From Azospira restricta (GTDB lineage Bacteria; Pseudomonadota; Gammaproteobacteria; Burkholderiales; Rhodocyclaceae): a stretch of DNA of 64,000 nt. The notes under the pieces are model-generated. The model was not told where the DNA came from, made no database searches, and saw only the letters and a list, made by a program, of their open reading frames with translations. The stretch is from assembly GCF_016858125.1 (NCBI RefSeq), contig NZ_CP064781.1, positions 806,001 through 870,000 of the forward strand. Direction: 5' to 3'. The position numbers were made by a program, and so were the translations under genes. Shown piece after piece: positions 10,715-19,779 of this stretch. Positions within the stretch are counted from its first letter, which is position 1. Each line of letters begins with the position of its first letter.

Positions 10715-11181
10715 GCGCGCCGCTTCTGGTAGGTGCCGACGAGCTGCGCTTCGGCCAGCACGTGCCCGCGCAGCGCCGCCTCCAGCGCCGGCTTGTCCGG
10801 CCGCCGCAGGTCGAGCACGGTATCGAGCGCGTACAGCTTGTGGAAGTAGCGGTGGCGGCCGATCGGTGGGCAGGGGCCGCCGTAGCCGGTGCGCTGCCAG
10901 TCGTTCACGCCCTCGCCGGTGCCCGGCGGCAGCGCGGCGACGGCTTCCGGCAGGCCGCCGGCGTCGGGCGGCAGGTTGAACAGCAGCCAGTGCACCCAGG
11001 TCATCTTCGGCGCCGCCGGATCGGGTGCGTCCGGGTCGTCGACGACCAGCACCAGGCTCCTGGTGCCCGGTGGCACGCCGCTCCAGGCCAGCGGCGGCGA
11101 AACGTTGGCGCCCTCGCAGGTGTGGCGGGCGGGGATTTCGCCGAGGTGGGCGAAGGCGGCGGAGGTCAGCTGCAGGCTCAT
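10711..11181 (-). CDS. YbhB/YbcL family PEBP-like protein
   Basis: The 156-residue protein belongs to the bacterial phosphatidylethanolamine-binding-protein family (YbhB/YbcL, Raf-kinase-inhibitor-like). The ligand-site motifs are VVDDPDAPDP, TWVHWLLFNLP and GYGGPCPPIGRHRYFHKLYALD. It has no signal sequence. The bacterial role is unclear. The stop codon overlaps the start of the phosphodiesterase-like gene, suggesting translational coupling. A terminator at 11281-11305 separates it from phaC. Confidence 0.92.
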   Translation of the reverse strand: MSLQLTSAAFAHLGEIPARHTCEGANVSPPLAWSGVPPGTRSLVLVVDDPDAPDPAAPKMTWVHWLLFNLPPDAGGLPEAVAALPPGTGEGVNDWQRTGYGGPCPPIGRHRYFHKLYALDTVLDLRRPDKPALEAALRGHVLAEAQLVGTYQKRRA

Positions 11182-11280
11182 GATGGTCTCCCGGAGTGAG
11201 GGGTTCGGGCGGCGAATCGGAAGCGGCGAGCCTTGGCCGGGTCCGCTTCCCGTCCTTCGTGTAAGTATGGCGCGTCCACG

Positions 11281-11305
11281 AAAAAAGGGGGCCGCAGCCC
11301 CCTTT
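11281..11305 (-). terminator. Intrinsic terminator downstream of phaC
   Basis: Read on the minus strand, AAAGGGGGC and GCCCCCTTT form a 9-bp stem around a TGCG loop, followed by a run of T residues (the A-run at 11281-11286 on the plus strand). It lies about 20 bases past the phaC stop and ends that transcript. Confidence 0.9.
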
Positions 11306-11325
11306 CCCGGTCGGTTTCCGACAGC

Positions 11326-13143
11326 TCAGTGCGAGTTCTTCTGTGCGTCGAGACGGAACTTGACGAAGGAACCCGGCGCGTCCTCGAGTGCGGCGAGGCC
11401 GCCGCTGCCCGGCTGGCGTGCCGGCACCTTCTTGTCGCCGTTCGCCTGCGAGAGCAGCCACTGCTGCCAGTCGGTCCACCACGAGCCGGGGTGCTGCGTC
11501 GCACCCCGGAGGAAGTCGTCGGCTTCCGCCGGCAGCTCGTCGTTGGTCCAGAAGCCGTACTTGTTCGCCGCCGGCGGGTTGACGATGCCGGCGATGTGGC
11601 CGGAGCCGCCGAGCACGAACTTGACCGGGCCCGAGGGCAGCAGCGCGCCCTTGTAGGTGCTCTTCCACGGCGCGATGTGGTCCTCGACGGTCGAGATGAA
11701 GTAGCACGGCGTCTTCACCTTCGAGATGTCGATCGGCACGCCGGCGATCTCGATGCCGCCCGGCTCGCGCAGCTTGTTGGCGAGGTACATGTTGCGCAGG
11801 TAGAAGCTGTGCATCGCGTACGGCATGCGCGTCGAGTCGCTGTTCCAGTAGAGCAGGTCGAACGGGAACGGATCCTTGCCCATCAGGTAGTTGTTCACGA
11901 CGAAGGACCAGATCAGGTCGTTGGCGCGCAGCATGTTGAAGGTGCCGGCCATCTCCGAGCCCTCGAGGAAGCCGCGCTCGGCCATCTTCTTCTCGAGCCC
12001 GGTGACCGCGTCCTCGTCGAGGAAGACGCCCAGCTCGCCCGGTTCGGAGAAGTCGATCATCGTCGTGAAGAAGGTCGCCGAGGCGACGCGCTTGTCCTTC
12101 TTCGCCGCCATGTAGGCCAGCGTCGTCATCAGCAGCGTGCCGCCGAGGCAGTACGCTGCCATGTTGACCTCCTTCTCGCCGGTCGCCTGCTCGACGGCGT
12201 TGATCGCCGCCAGCGAGCCTTCCAGCACGTAGTCCTCGAAGCTCTTGTGGGCGAGCTTCTCGTCCGGGTTCACCCAGCTCATGATGAAGGTGGTGTGGCC
12301 CTGGTCGGTCGCCCACTTGACCAGCGAGTTCTTGTCGCGCAGGTCGAGGATGTAGTACTTGTTGATCCACGGCGGCACGATCAGCAGCGGCTTCTTGTAC
12401 TGGTCCTTGGTCGCCGGGTCGTACTGGATCAGCTGGATCAGGTCGTTCTGGAAGATCACCTTGCCCGGCGTCGTGGCGACGTTCTTGCCCATCTCGAAGG
12501 CCGAGGTGTCGGTCATCCGGATGCGCAGCTGGCCGTCGCCCTGCTCGACGTCCTGCAGCAGGTTGTTGAGGCCCTTGACCAGGTTCTGGCCGTGCGACTT
12601 GACCGTCTCGCGGAAGACTTCCGGGTTGGTCAGCGCGAAGTTCGACGGCGACAGCGCGTCGATGTACTGGCGCGTGAAGAAGTTGATCTTCTGCTGCGTG
12701 TGCTCGTCGAGGCCCTCGACGCAGCAGACGGTGTCGTGCAGGTGGCGGGCGGCGATCAGGTAGGACTGCTTGATGTAGTCGAACAGGAAGTGCTGCTCCC
12801 AGTCCTCGTCCTTGAAGCGCTTGTCGCCCTTCTCCGGCGCCGCGACCGGGGTGATCGGCATGCCCATCATCTTCAGCATCGACCCCTGCCACAGCGAGAA
12901 GTAGTCCCACATCATGTTCATCTGCGTCTGTGCCAGCTTGTAGGGGTTGGCCAGCAGGCGCGACGACAGGTCCATGTAGGCCTTGGCGACGCCGAGCTCG
13001 TCGCTCGGCGCGGAGACGCCTTCCTTCGCCTGCTTTTCCATGAACTGGGTGAGCAGGCGCGATGCGCGCTGGGCGACCTCGGCATAGGTCTTGGCCACGT
13101 CGGCCGGATTGGGCAGGGTCTTATCCTGTTCTGCTTGCGACAT
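11326..13143 (-). CDS. phaC: Class I poly(3-hydroxyalkanoate) synthase
   Basis: The 605-residue enzyme polymerises (R)-3-hydroxyacyl-CoA into storage polyester at granule surfaces. The catalytic triad is visible as Cys332 (AAYCLGGTLL), Asp488 (STVEDHIAPW) and His516 (GGSGHIAG). The length and the N-terminal helical region fit class I. The lipase-like box usually reads GxCxG; here the first glycine is alanine (AYCLG). It lies 18 bases downstream of a metallo-hydrolase gene on the same strand and ends at a strong terminator. No phaA, phaB or phasin gene is adjacent. CoA thioesters from the neighbouring leucine pathway could link the two processes, but that is inference. Confidence 0.95.
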   Translation of the reverse strand: MSQAEQDKTLPNPADVAKTYAEVAQRASRLLTQFMEKQAKEGVSAPSDELGVAKAYMDLSSRLLANPYKLAQTQMNMMWDYFSLWQGSMLKMMGMPITPVAAPEKGDKRFKDEDWEQHFLFDYIKQSYLIAARHLHDTVCCVEGLDEHTQQKINFFTRQYIDALSPSNFALTNPEVFRETVKSHGQNLVKGLNNLLQDVEQGDGQLRIRMTDTSAFEMGKNVATTPGKVIFQNDLIQLIQYDPATKDQYKKPLLIVPPWINKYYILDLRDKNSLVKWATDQGHTTFIMSWVNPDEKLAHKSFEDYVLEGSLAAINAVEQATGEKEVNMAAYCLGGTLLMTTLAYMAAKKDKRVASATFFTTMIDFSEPGELGVFLDEDAVTGLEKKMAERGFLEGSEMAGTFNMLRANDLIWSFVVNNYLMGKDPFPFDLLYWNSDSTRMPYAMHSFYLRNMYLANKLREPGGIEIAGVPIDISKVKTPCYFISTVEDHIAPWKSTYKGALLPSGPVKFVLGGSGHIAGIVNPPAANKYGFWTNDELPAEADDFLRGATQHPGSWWTDWQQWLLSQANGDKKVPARQPGSGGLAALEDAPGSFVKFRLDAQKNSH

Positions 13144-13161
13144 GTGAGGCTCCCGTTGAGG

Positions 13162-14190
13162 TTAGTTCTTCCGCCGATAGCGGATCACGCCGTCGTGCCC
13201 GTCACTGCGGACGAGCCGGCCGGCGTATTCAAGTCGGTTGAGATGGGCGATCGCTTCTCCCATCGCGAACATCACCTGGTGGGTGTCGAGTTCGCGCGGG
13301 AACAACGTCGCCAGCAAATCAGCCGCGCTGCGCGGTTCGGTACAGGCATCCTCCAGAACCCGCAGCCGCTCCTCATGGTGTGCATGCTGCGCCGCCACTC
13401 TGTTGTGTATGCCGACGAAGGGCAGGCCGTGCGAGGGGAGCACGAGCGTCTCTTCCGGCAACTCGCGGTAGCGATCCAGCGAGTCGAGGTAATGCGCGAG
13501 CGAATCGGCGCCGGGGGTCACCGCAAAGACGCTGATGTTGGTCGAAATTTTCGGCAACAGCATGTCGCCGGAAAGTAACACGCCCGCCTCGGCACAGTAA
13601 AGCGACGCATGCTCCGGAGAATGTCCGTATCCGACACGAACTTGCCACGATCTGCCGCCGATCGGAACGCGGTCGCCGTCGAACATGCGGAAGTAGGTGT
13701 GCGGCAGGTCGGGCACGCCGCGCGCGTAGCTGTTGGCGCGCCGCTCCAGCGCCGTCAGGCGTTCGTGGTCGAGGCCGTGGGCGCGGAACTGGGCGAGCAT
13801 CGGCTGCGTGCCGTGGCCGGCCGATTCGTGGAAGACGGCGTGCGCCGTCAGGTATTCGCCGGCGGTCATCCACACCGGCGCCCCGCTCTGCTGCTGCAGC
13901 CAGTGCGCGAGGCCGAGGTGATCGGGGTGGAAGTGGGTGACGACGATGCGCGTCACCGGCGCCGTCAGCCGGCCGAGGATCTGCTCCCACAGCGCGCGCA
14001 CGTTGTCCAGCCCGTAGCCGGTGTCGACGATGGTCCAGGACGGCTGGCCGTCGTGCTCGTCCGCGAGCAGCCACAGGTTGATGTGGTCGAGCGCGAACGG
14101 CAGCGGCATGCGCAGCCAGTGGATGCCGGGGGCCACTTCCAGGGTTTCGCCGGGTGTCGGCGGCGTGCGGTACGGGAAATCGGGCAACAT
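13162..14190 (-). CDS. MBL-fold metallo-hydrolase
   Basis: The 342-residue protein has the metallo-beta-lactamase fold: THFHPDHLG at about residues 86-94 (HxHxDH dinuclear zinc motif), GYGHSPEHASLYC, the SGDMLLP aspartate and the LPSHGLPF histidine. The C-terminal 80 residues look like the winged-helix tail seen in the LACTB2-like branch of thiol-ester or nucleic-acid hydrolases. It diverges from liuR with 65 bases between starts and precedes phaC in an operon-like arrangement. A thioesterase-type role in acyl-CoA metabolism is plausible but unproven. Confidence 0.85.
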   Translation of the reverse strand: MLPDFPYRTPPTPGETLEVAPGIHWLRMPLPFALDHINLWLLADEHDGQPSWTIVDTGYGLDNVRALWEQILGRLTAPVTRIVVTHFHPDHLGLAHWLQQQSGAPVWMTAGEYLTAHAVFHESAGHGTQPMLAQFRAHGLDHERLTALERRANSYARGVPDLPHTYFRMFDGDRVPIGGRSWQVRVGYGHSPEHASLYCAEAGVLLSGDMLLPKISTNISVFAVTPGADSLAHYLDSLDRYRELPEETLVLPSHGLPFVGIHNRVAAQHAHHEERLRVLEDACTEPRSAADLLATLFPRELDTHQVMFAMGEAIAHLNRLEYAGRLVRSDGHDGVIRYRRKN

Positions 14191-14255
14191 ACGGTTGGGT
14201 ATTGAAAAACGTCCGCGATTGGATTAACGTAGGAAACTATACCATTCGCTTCCGT

Positions 14256-14714
14256 ATGGAAAAGACTGCCTTGAAACACGAAGGTTCCGCCGACGACCGC
14301 CAGGCACAAACCTTTCACATTTCGGATCTGGCGCGCGAGTTCGGCATCACGCCGCGCACGATCCGCTTCTGGGAGGACCAGGGCCTGCTGTTCCCGCACC
14401 GGGAGGGACAGACGCGCGTCTTCTCGCGCCGCGACCGCACGCGCCTGAAGCTGGCGCTGCGCGGCAAGCGGCTCGGCCTCAGCCTGGCCGAGATCAAGGA
14501 AATGATCGAGATGTACGACACGGCGCGCGACGAGAGTTCGCAGCTGCTGAAATTCCTCGACGTGCTCGCCGAGCGCCGCGCCGCCTTCGAGCGCCAGCGC
14601 GAGGACATCGAGGCGGTGCTCGACGAGATCGCCGGCTTCGAGGCGCAGTGCCGCGAGTTGCTGGCGCAGGAGGCGGCCGCCGGCGACGCCGCGCGCCTTT
14701 CCGACGCCGGTTAG
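14256..14714 (+). CDS. liuR: MerR family regulator of leucine degradation, LiuR-like
   Basis: The 152-residue protein has an N-terminal MerR winged helix (FHISDLAREFGITPRTIRFWEDQGLL) and a C-terminal coiled coil without metal-binding cysteines, as in LiuR-type activators of branched-chain acid catabolism. The start at 14256 gives the usual short leader; the frame is open further upstream but has no ribosome-binding site. The gene sits at the head of the liu operon, and the intergenic sequence just after it carries a near-palindromic ACGT motif. The name rests on family and context together. Confidence 0.88.
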   Translation: MEKTALKHEGSADDRQAQTFHISDLAREFGITPRTIRFWEDQGLLFPHREGQTRVFSRRDRTRLKLALRGKRLGLSLAEIKEMIEMYDTARDESSQLLKFLDVLAERRAAFERQREDIEAVLDEIAGFEAQCRELLAQEAAAGDAARLSDAG

Positions 14715-14720
14715 TTGACG

Positions 14721-14735
14721 TTGACGTAAACGTAA
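14721..14735 (+). promoter_or_regulatory. Candidate LiuR operator
   Basis: TTGACGTAAACGTAA is an imperfect palindrome around paired ACGT blocks. A further TTGACG (14715-14720) precedes it. It lies between liuR and the first enzyme gene, and a related half-site (ATTAACGTAGG, 14223-14233) lies upstream of liuR. The form agrees with my recollection of LiuR sites in proteobacteria. Confidence 0.6.
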
Positions 14736-14755
14736 GGATTAAAGGAGATCGCGCC

Positions 14756-15211
14756 ATGCACAAGCCGCTCGACCCCGACTTCGCCGCCCGCGTCCGCGCC
14801 AGTTTCCACAACCAGCCGGCGATGGCGCTGATCGGCGCGGCGATGCCGGTGATCGAACCGGGCTACACCGAGATTCACCTGCCCTACCGGGCGGAGATCA
14901 CGCAGCAGCACGGCTACATCCACGGCGGCGTGGTCGGCATGATCGCCGACTCGGCCGCCGGCTATGCCGCGAACACGCTGACCTCGGCCGACACCGGCGT
15001 GCTCACCGTCGAATACAAGCTGAACCTGCTGGCGCCGGCCGAGGGGCAGCTGCTGATCGCCGAGGGATCGGTGGTCCGCTACGGGCGGACGCTGATCGTC
15101 ACCCAGGCCGAGGTGTTCGCCGTCAAGGACGGGAAGAAGACCTTGTGTGCGCTGATGCAGCAGACCATCATGGCGCTGCACGGCAAGAAAGAGAAATCCG
15201 AAGTCAAATAA
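14756..15211 (+). CDS. PaaI-type hotdog-fold acyl-CoA thioesterase
   Basis: The 151-residue protein has the PaaI hotdog pattern: [23 protein letters not shown] (catalytic HGG and Asp region, about residues 58-80) and [21 protein letters not shown] precedes the ATG at 14756. Family members hydrolyse acyl-CoA thioesters. As the first gene behind the candidate LiuR operator, it may release CoA from stalled intermediates of the pathway. The substrate cannot be told from sequence. A second, different thioesterase lies at 20918-21355. Confidence 0.88.
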   Translation: MHKPLDPDFAARVRASFHNQPAMALIGAAMPVIEPGYTEIHLPYRAEITQQHGYIHGGVVGMIADSAAGYAANTLTSADTGVLTVEYKLNLLAPAEGQLLIAEGSVVRYGRTLIVTQAEVFAVKDGKKTLCALMQQTIMALHGKKEKSEVK

Positions 15212-15228
15212 TCAAAGGAGTGAGACAG

Positions 15229-16401
15229 ATGGAAATCCCTAGCCTCGATTTTGCCCTGGGCGAAGACATCAACATGCTGCGCGACACGGTGCGCCGCTTC
15301 GCCGCCGAGGAGATCGCGCCGCGCGCCGACGCCGTCGACCGCGACAACCTGTTCCCGGCCGACCTGTGGAAGAAGTTCGGCGACCTCGGCCTGCTCGGCA
15401 TGACCGCGCCTGAGGAATACGGCGGCAGCAACATGGGCTACCTCGCGCACATCATCGCCATGGAGGAGATCTCGCGCGCCTCGGCCTCGGTCGGCCTCTC
15501 TTACGGCGCGCACTCGAACCTGTGCGTCAACCAGATCCGCCGCAACGGCAACGACGCGCAGCGCGCCAAGTACCTGCCGAAGCTGATCTCCGGCGAGCAC
15601 GTCGGCGCGCTGGCGATGTCCGAGCCGAACGCCGGTTCCGACGTCGTCTCGATGAAGCTGAAGGCCGAGAAGAAGGGCGACCGCTACGTGCTGAACGGTT
15701 CCAAGATGTGGATCACCAACGGCGGCGACGCCGACACGCTGGTGGTCTATGCCAAGACCGACGTGAACGCCGGGGCCAGGGGCATGACCGCCTTCATCGT
15801 CGAGAAGGGCTGCAAGGGCTTCACGCACGGCTCGCACCTCGACAAGCTCGGCATGCGCGGCTCGAACACCTACCCGCTGTTCTTCGACGATTGCGAGGTG
15901 CCGGAAGAGAATGTGCTCGGCGGCGTCGGCAACGGAACGAAGGTGCTGATGAGCGGTCTCGACTACGAGCGCGCCGTGCTCTCCGGCGGTCCGCTCGGCA
16001 TCATGGCCGCGTGCATGGACGTCGTCGTTCCCTACCTGCACGACCGCAAGCAGTTCGGCCAGAGCATCGGCGAGTTCCAGCTGATGCAGGGCAAGGTCGC
16101 CGACATGTACTCGACCTGGCAGGCGACGCGTGCCTACGTCTACGCGGTCGGCCGCGCCTGCGACCACGCCGACCACGCGCGCACGCTCAGGAAGGATGCC
16201 GCCGGCGCCATCCTGTATTCCGCCGAGAAGGCGACCTGGATGGCCGGCGAGGCGATCCAGGCGCTCGGCGGCGTCGGCTACACCAACGAGTACCCGACCG
16301 GCCGCCTGTGGCGCGACGCCAAGCTGTACGAGATCGGTGCCGGCACCAGCGAAATCCGCCGCATGCTGATCGGCCGCGAACTGTTCGCCGAGACCTGCTG
16401 A
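15229..16401 (+). CDS. liuA: Isovaleryl-CoA dehydrogenase
   Basis: The 390-residue FAD enzyme oxidises isovaleryl-CoA to 3-methylcrotonyl-CoA, the first committed step of the pathway. The catalytic base is placed as in true isovaleryl-CoA dehydrogenases: Glu247 in [15 protein letters not shown]. The position used by most acyl-CoA dehydrogenases reads GAGTSEIRR, with no Glu before Gly. ACAD signatures [11 protein letters not shown] and [13 protein letters not shown] are present. The start at 15229 follows AAAGGAG; the frame extends upstream into the thioesterase gene without a ribosome-binding site. The reduced FAD passes electrons to ETF. Confidence 0.96.
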   Translation: MEIPSLDFALGEDINMLRDTVRRFAAEEIAPRADAVDRDNLFPADLWKKFGDLGLLGMTAPEEYGGSNMGYLAHIIAMEEISRASASVGLSYGAHSNLCVNQIRRNGNDAQRAKYLPKLISGEHVGALAMSEPNAGSDVVSMKLKAEKKGDRYVLNGSKMWITNGGDADTLVVYAKTDVNAGARGMTAFIVEKGCKGFTHGSHLDKLGMRGSNTYPLFFDDCEVPEENVLGGVGNGTKVLMSGLDYERAVLSGGPLGIMAACMDVVVPYLHDRKQFGQSIGEFQLMQGKVADMYSTWQATRAYVYAVGRACDHADHARTLRKDAAGAILYSAEKATWMAGEAIQALGGVGYTNEYPTGRLWRDAKLYEIGAGTSEIRRMLIGRELFAETC

Positions 16402-16404
16402 ACC

Positions 16405-16524
16405 ATGTCCGTGCCGCGCGCCACCGCCCGCCATTACGCCGAGATCGCCACCGTGCTGCTGTGCGTGTCCGGCATCGCCGTCGCGGTGGCGCTGCACACC
16501 TATTCCCTCTGTTGCCAGCCATGA
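16405..16524 (+). CDS. 39-residue single-span membrane peptide
   Basis: ATG at 16405 opens a 39-codon frame that stops at 16522-16524. The product has one hydrophobic segment (IATVLLCVSGIAVAVALHTY, about residues 14-33) and ends in CCQP. It starts 3 bases after liuA stops, and its stop overlaps the next start as ATGA, the same coupling used by neighbouring operon genes. It could simply bridge liuA and the fusion gene by translational coupling, or encode a small membrane protein. No family is recognised. Confidence 0.5.
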   Translation: MSVPRATARHYAEIATVLLCVSGIAVAVALHTYSLCCQP

Positions 16525-17663
16525 CCCTCGCCCTCCGCAGCATCGCCGATGCGAACGACCCCGCCCTCGCGGCGGTGCGCCAGTTCTTCCGCAACTACGC
16601 CGGCTGGCTCGGCGTCGACCTCTGCTTCCAGGGCTTCGCCGAGGAGATGGCGGCACTGCCCGGCTGCTACGCGCCGCCGCGCGGCCGCCTGTGGTGCGCC
16701 GAGCTCGATGGCAAGCCGGTCGGCTGCGTCGGCATCCGGCCGTTCTCGGAAGGCGTCTGCGAGATGAAACGGCTCTACGTCGAGCCCGAGGCGCGCGGTC
16801 ACGGCGCCGGCCATGCGCTGGCGCTGGCGGCGATCCGCGCGGCGAAGGAACTCGGCTACAAGCGCATCCTGCTCGACACGCTGCCGGCGATGCGCATCGC
16901 CGTGAAGCTCTATCGCGAGCTCGGCTTCAAGGAGGCGCCGGCCTACTACAACACGCCAATCGAGGGCACGATCTTCCTCTCGCTCGACCTCGAGAACTGG
17001 TCCGAGGACGAGGTCAGGAACGAAAACCTCTCCCACCTGTTCGATTTCAACCGTGCCTGGGCGAAGCAGATGCAGGAGGTGGACCCGGGCTACTTCGACA
17101 AGCTCGCCAAGCTGCAGACGCCGGCCTTCCTGTGGATCGGCTGCTCCGACTCGCGCGTGCCGGCGAACCAGATCGTCGGCCTGTTGCCGGGCGAGGTCTT
17201 CGTCCATCGCAACGTCGCCAACCAGGTGGTGCACACCGACCTAAACTGCCTGTCGGTGATCCAGTTCGCCGTCGAAGCGCTGAAGGTGCAGCACATCATG
17301 GTCGTCGGCCACTACGGCTGCGGCGGCGTCAAGGCGGCGCTCGACCAGGCGCGCGTCGGCCTGGTCGACATCTGGCTGCGCCACGTCCGCGACGTGCACG
17401 CCAAGCACGCCGCCACCGTCGACGCGCTGCCCGAGGCCGAGCGCCACGACCGCCTGTGCGAGCTCAACGTGCTCGAGCAGGCGGCCAACGTGTGCTCGAC
17501 CTTCGTCGTCCAGGACGCCTGGGCGCAGGGTCAGAAGCTGACCGTGCATGCCTGGATCTACGGCCTGCAGGACGGCCTGATGCGCGACCTCGGCTTCACC
17601 ATCAGCCGCCCGGAGCAGATCCGCCCCCGCTACGAACAGGCGCTGCAAGCGCTGCCCCACTGA
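16521..17663 (+). CDS. GNAT acetyltransferase fused to beta-carbonic anhydrase
   Basis: One uninterrupted 380-residue frame encodes two enzymes. Residues 1-160 are a GNAT domain with the acetyl-CoA loop EARGHGAGHALA and the YRELGFKE end. Residues about 168-380 are a complete beta-carbonic anhydrase beginning LSHLFDFNRAWA, with zinc ligands Cys208 and Asp210 (GCSDSR), His264 and Cys267 (GHYGCGG). There is no internal ATG at the junction. The CA half should interconvert CO2 and bicarbonate. Its position among methylcrotonyl-CoA carboxylase genes suggests local bicarbonate supply; the GNAT substrate is unknown. The start overlaps the preceding small ORF. Confidence 0.9.
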   Translation: MTLALRSIADANDPALAAVRQFFRNYAGWLGVDLCFQGFAEEMAALPGCYAPPRGRLWCAELDGKPVGCVGIRPFSEGVCEMKRLYVEPEARGHGAGHALALAAIRAAKELGYKRILLDTLPAMRIAVKLYRELGFKEAPAYYNTPIEGTIFLSLDLENWSEDEVRNENLSHLFDFNRAWAKQMQEVDPGYFDKLAKLQTPAFLWIGCSDSRVPANQIVGLLPGEVFVHRNVANQVVHTDLNCLSVIQFAVEALKVQHIMVVGHYGCGGVKAALDQARVGLVDIWLRHVRDVHAKHAATVDALPEAERHDRLCELNVLEQAANVCSTFVVQDAWAQGQKLTVHAWIYGLQDGLMRDLGFTISRPEQIRPRYEQALQALPH

Positions 17664-17685
17664 CTTTTCAATCAAGGAGAACAGC

Positions 17686-18867
<1,182 letters not shown>

Positions 18868-18879
18868 GGGCGCATCTCG

Positions 18880-19779
18880 TTGACCGCCACCCCGGCCACC
18901 TACGCGAAGCTGATCGGCGCCATGTTCATGTGGGGCGGAACCTGGATCGCGGGGCGCATCGTCGCGCAGGAACTGCCGGCGCCGATGCTCGCCGCCGCCT
19001 TCCGCTTCCTGATCGCCGGCATGGCGCTGGCCGGCTTCGCGCTGCTCACCGAGGGCGGCATCCCGCGCCTGTCGGGCGGCCGCGAATGGGGCGTCGTGAC
19101 CGGGCTGGCGGCGACCGGCATCTTCCTCTATGCGCTGTGCTTCTTCTACGGGCTGAAGTACATCCCGGCCGGGCGTGGCGCGCTGGTCGTCGCGCTGAAT
19201 CCGGTGGTCGTCGCGCTCGCCGCCTGGTTCGTCGGCCAGGAGCGGATGACGCCGGTCAAGTTCGCCGGCGTTGCCGTCGCGCTCGCCGGCTGCCTGACCG
19301 TGATCGGCAACGGCGACCCGCTGGCGCTGCTGTCGGGTGCGATCGGCCTCGGCGAATGGCTGATCGTCGGCTGCGTGCTGTGCTGGACCGCCTACACCTT
19401 CATCGGCCGCAGCGCGACGAAGACGCTGACGCCGCTAGCCGCGACGCTGTACGCCAGCCTGCTCGGTGCCCTCTTCCTCGGCGTCACCGCGCTCGCGCAG
19501 GGCGGCATCGAGCTCGGCGAGTGGTCGTGGCGCGTCTGGGCCAGCGTCGCCTTCCTCGCGCTCGGCGGCACCGCGCTCGGCTTCACCTGGTTCGCCGACG
19601 GCGTGCGCGTCATGGGCGCCGCGCGCGCCTCGAGCTTCATCAACCTCGTTCCCGTCTTCGCCGTGCTGCAGGCCGCCGTCCTGCTCGGCGAGCGGCTGGC
19701 GCTGGCGGTGCTCGCCGGCGGCGCCCTGGTCATCGCCGGCGTCTGGCTGACCACCTATTACTCGGAGAAACACGCATGA
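18880..19779 (+). CDS. EamA/DMT-family transporter
   Basis: The 299-residue protein has about ten membrane spans in two EamA repeats (first AKLIGAMFMWGGTWIAGRIVAQELP, second from about residue 150 with VGCVLCWTAYTFIGR). The predicted start is TTG at 18880, 12 bases after the thiolase stop. Later ATG codons would cut into the first span. Family members export amino acids or metabolites. Inside a leucine-degradation operon an organic-acid or amino-acid substrate is possible, but not shown. The stop overlaps the next start as ATGA. Confidence 0.82.
   Translation: MTATPATYAKLIGAMFMWGGTWIAGRIVAQELPAPMLAAAFRFLIAGMALAGFALLTEGGIPRLSGGREWGVVTGLAATGIFLYALCFFYGLKYIPAGRGALVVALNPVVVALAAWFVGQERMTPVKFAGVAVALAGCLTVIGNGDPLALLSGAIGLGEWLIVGCVLCWTAYTFIGRSATKTLTPLAATLYASLLGALFLGVTALAQGGIELGEWSWRVWASVAFLALGGTALGFTWFADGVRVMGAARASSFINLVPVFAVLQAAVLLGERLALAVLAGGALVIAGVWLTTYYSEKHA

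Noticed and set aside
9551-12910. A 1119-codon open frame on the minus strand covering the phosphodiesterase-like, PEBP and much of the phaC region
   Set aside because: Only the part from 10714 has recognisable protein sequence. The remainder is a GC-driven shadow of phaC and PEBP with an Arg/Ala/Gly-rich nonsense composition.
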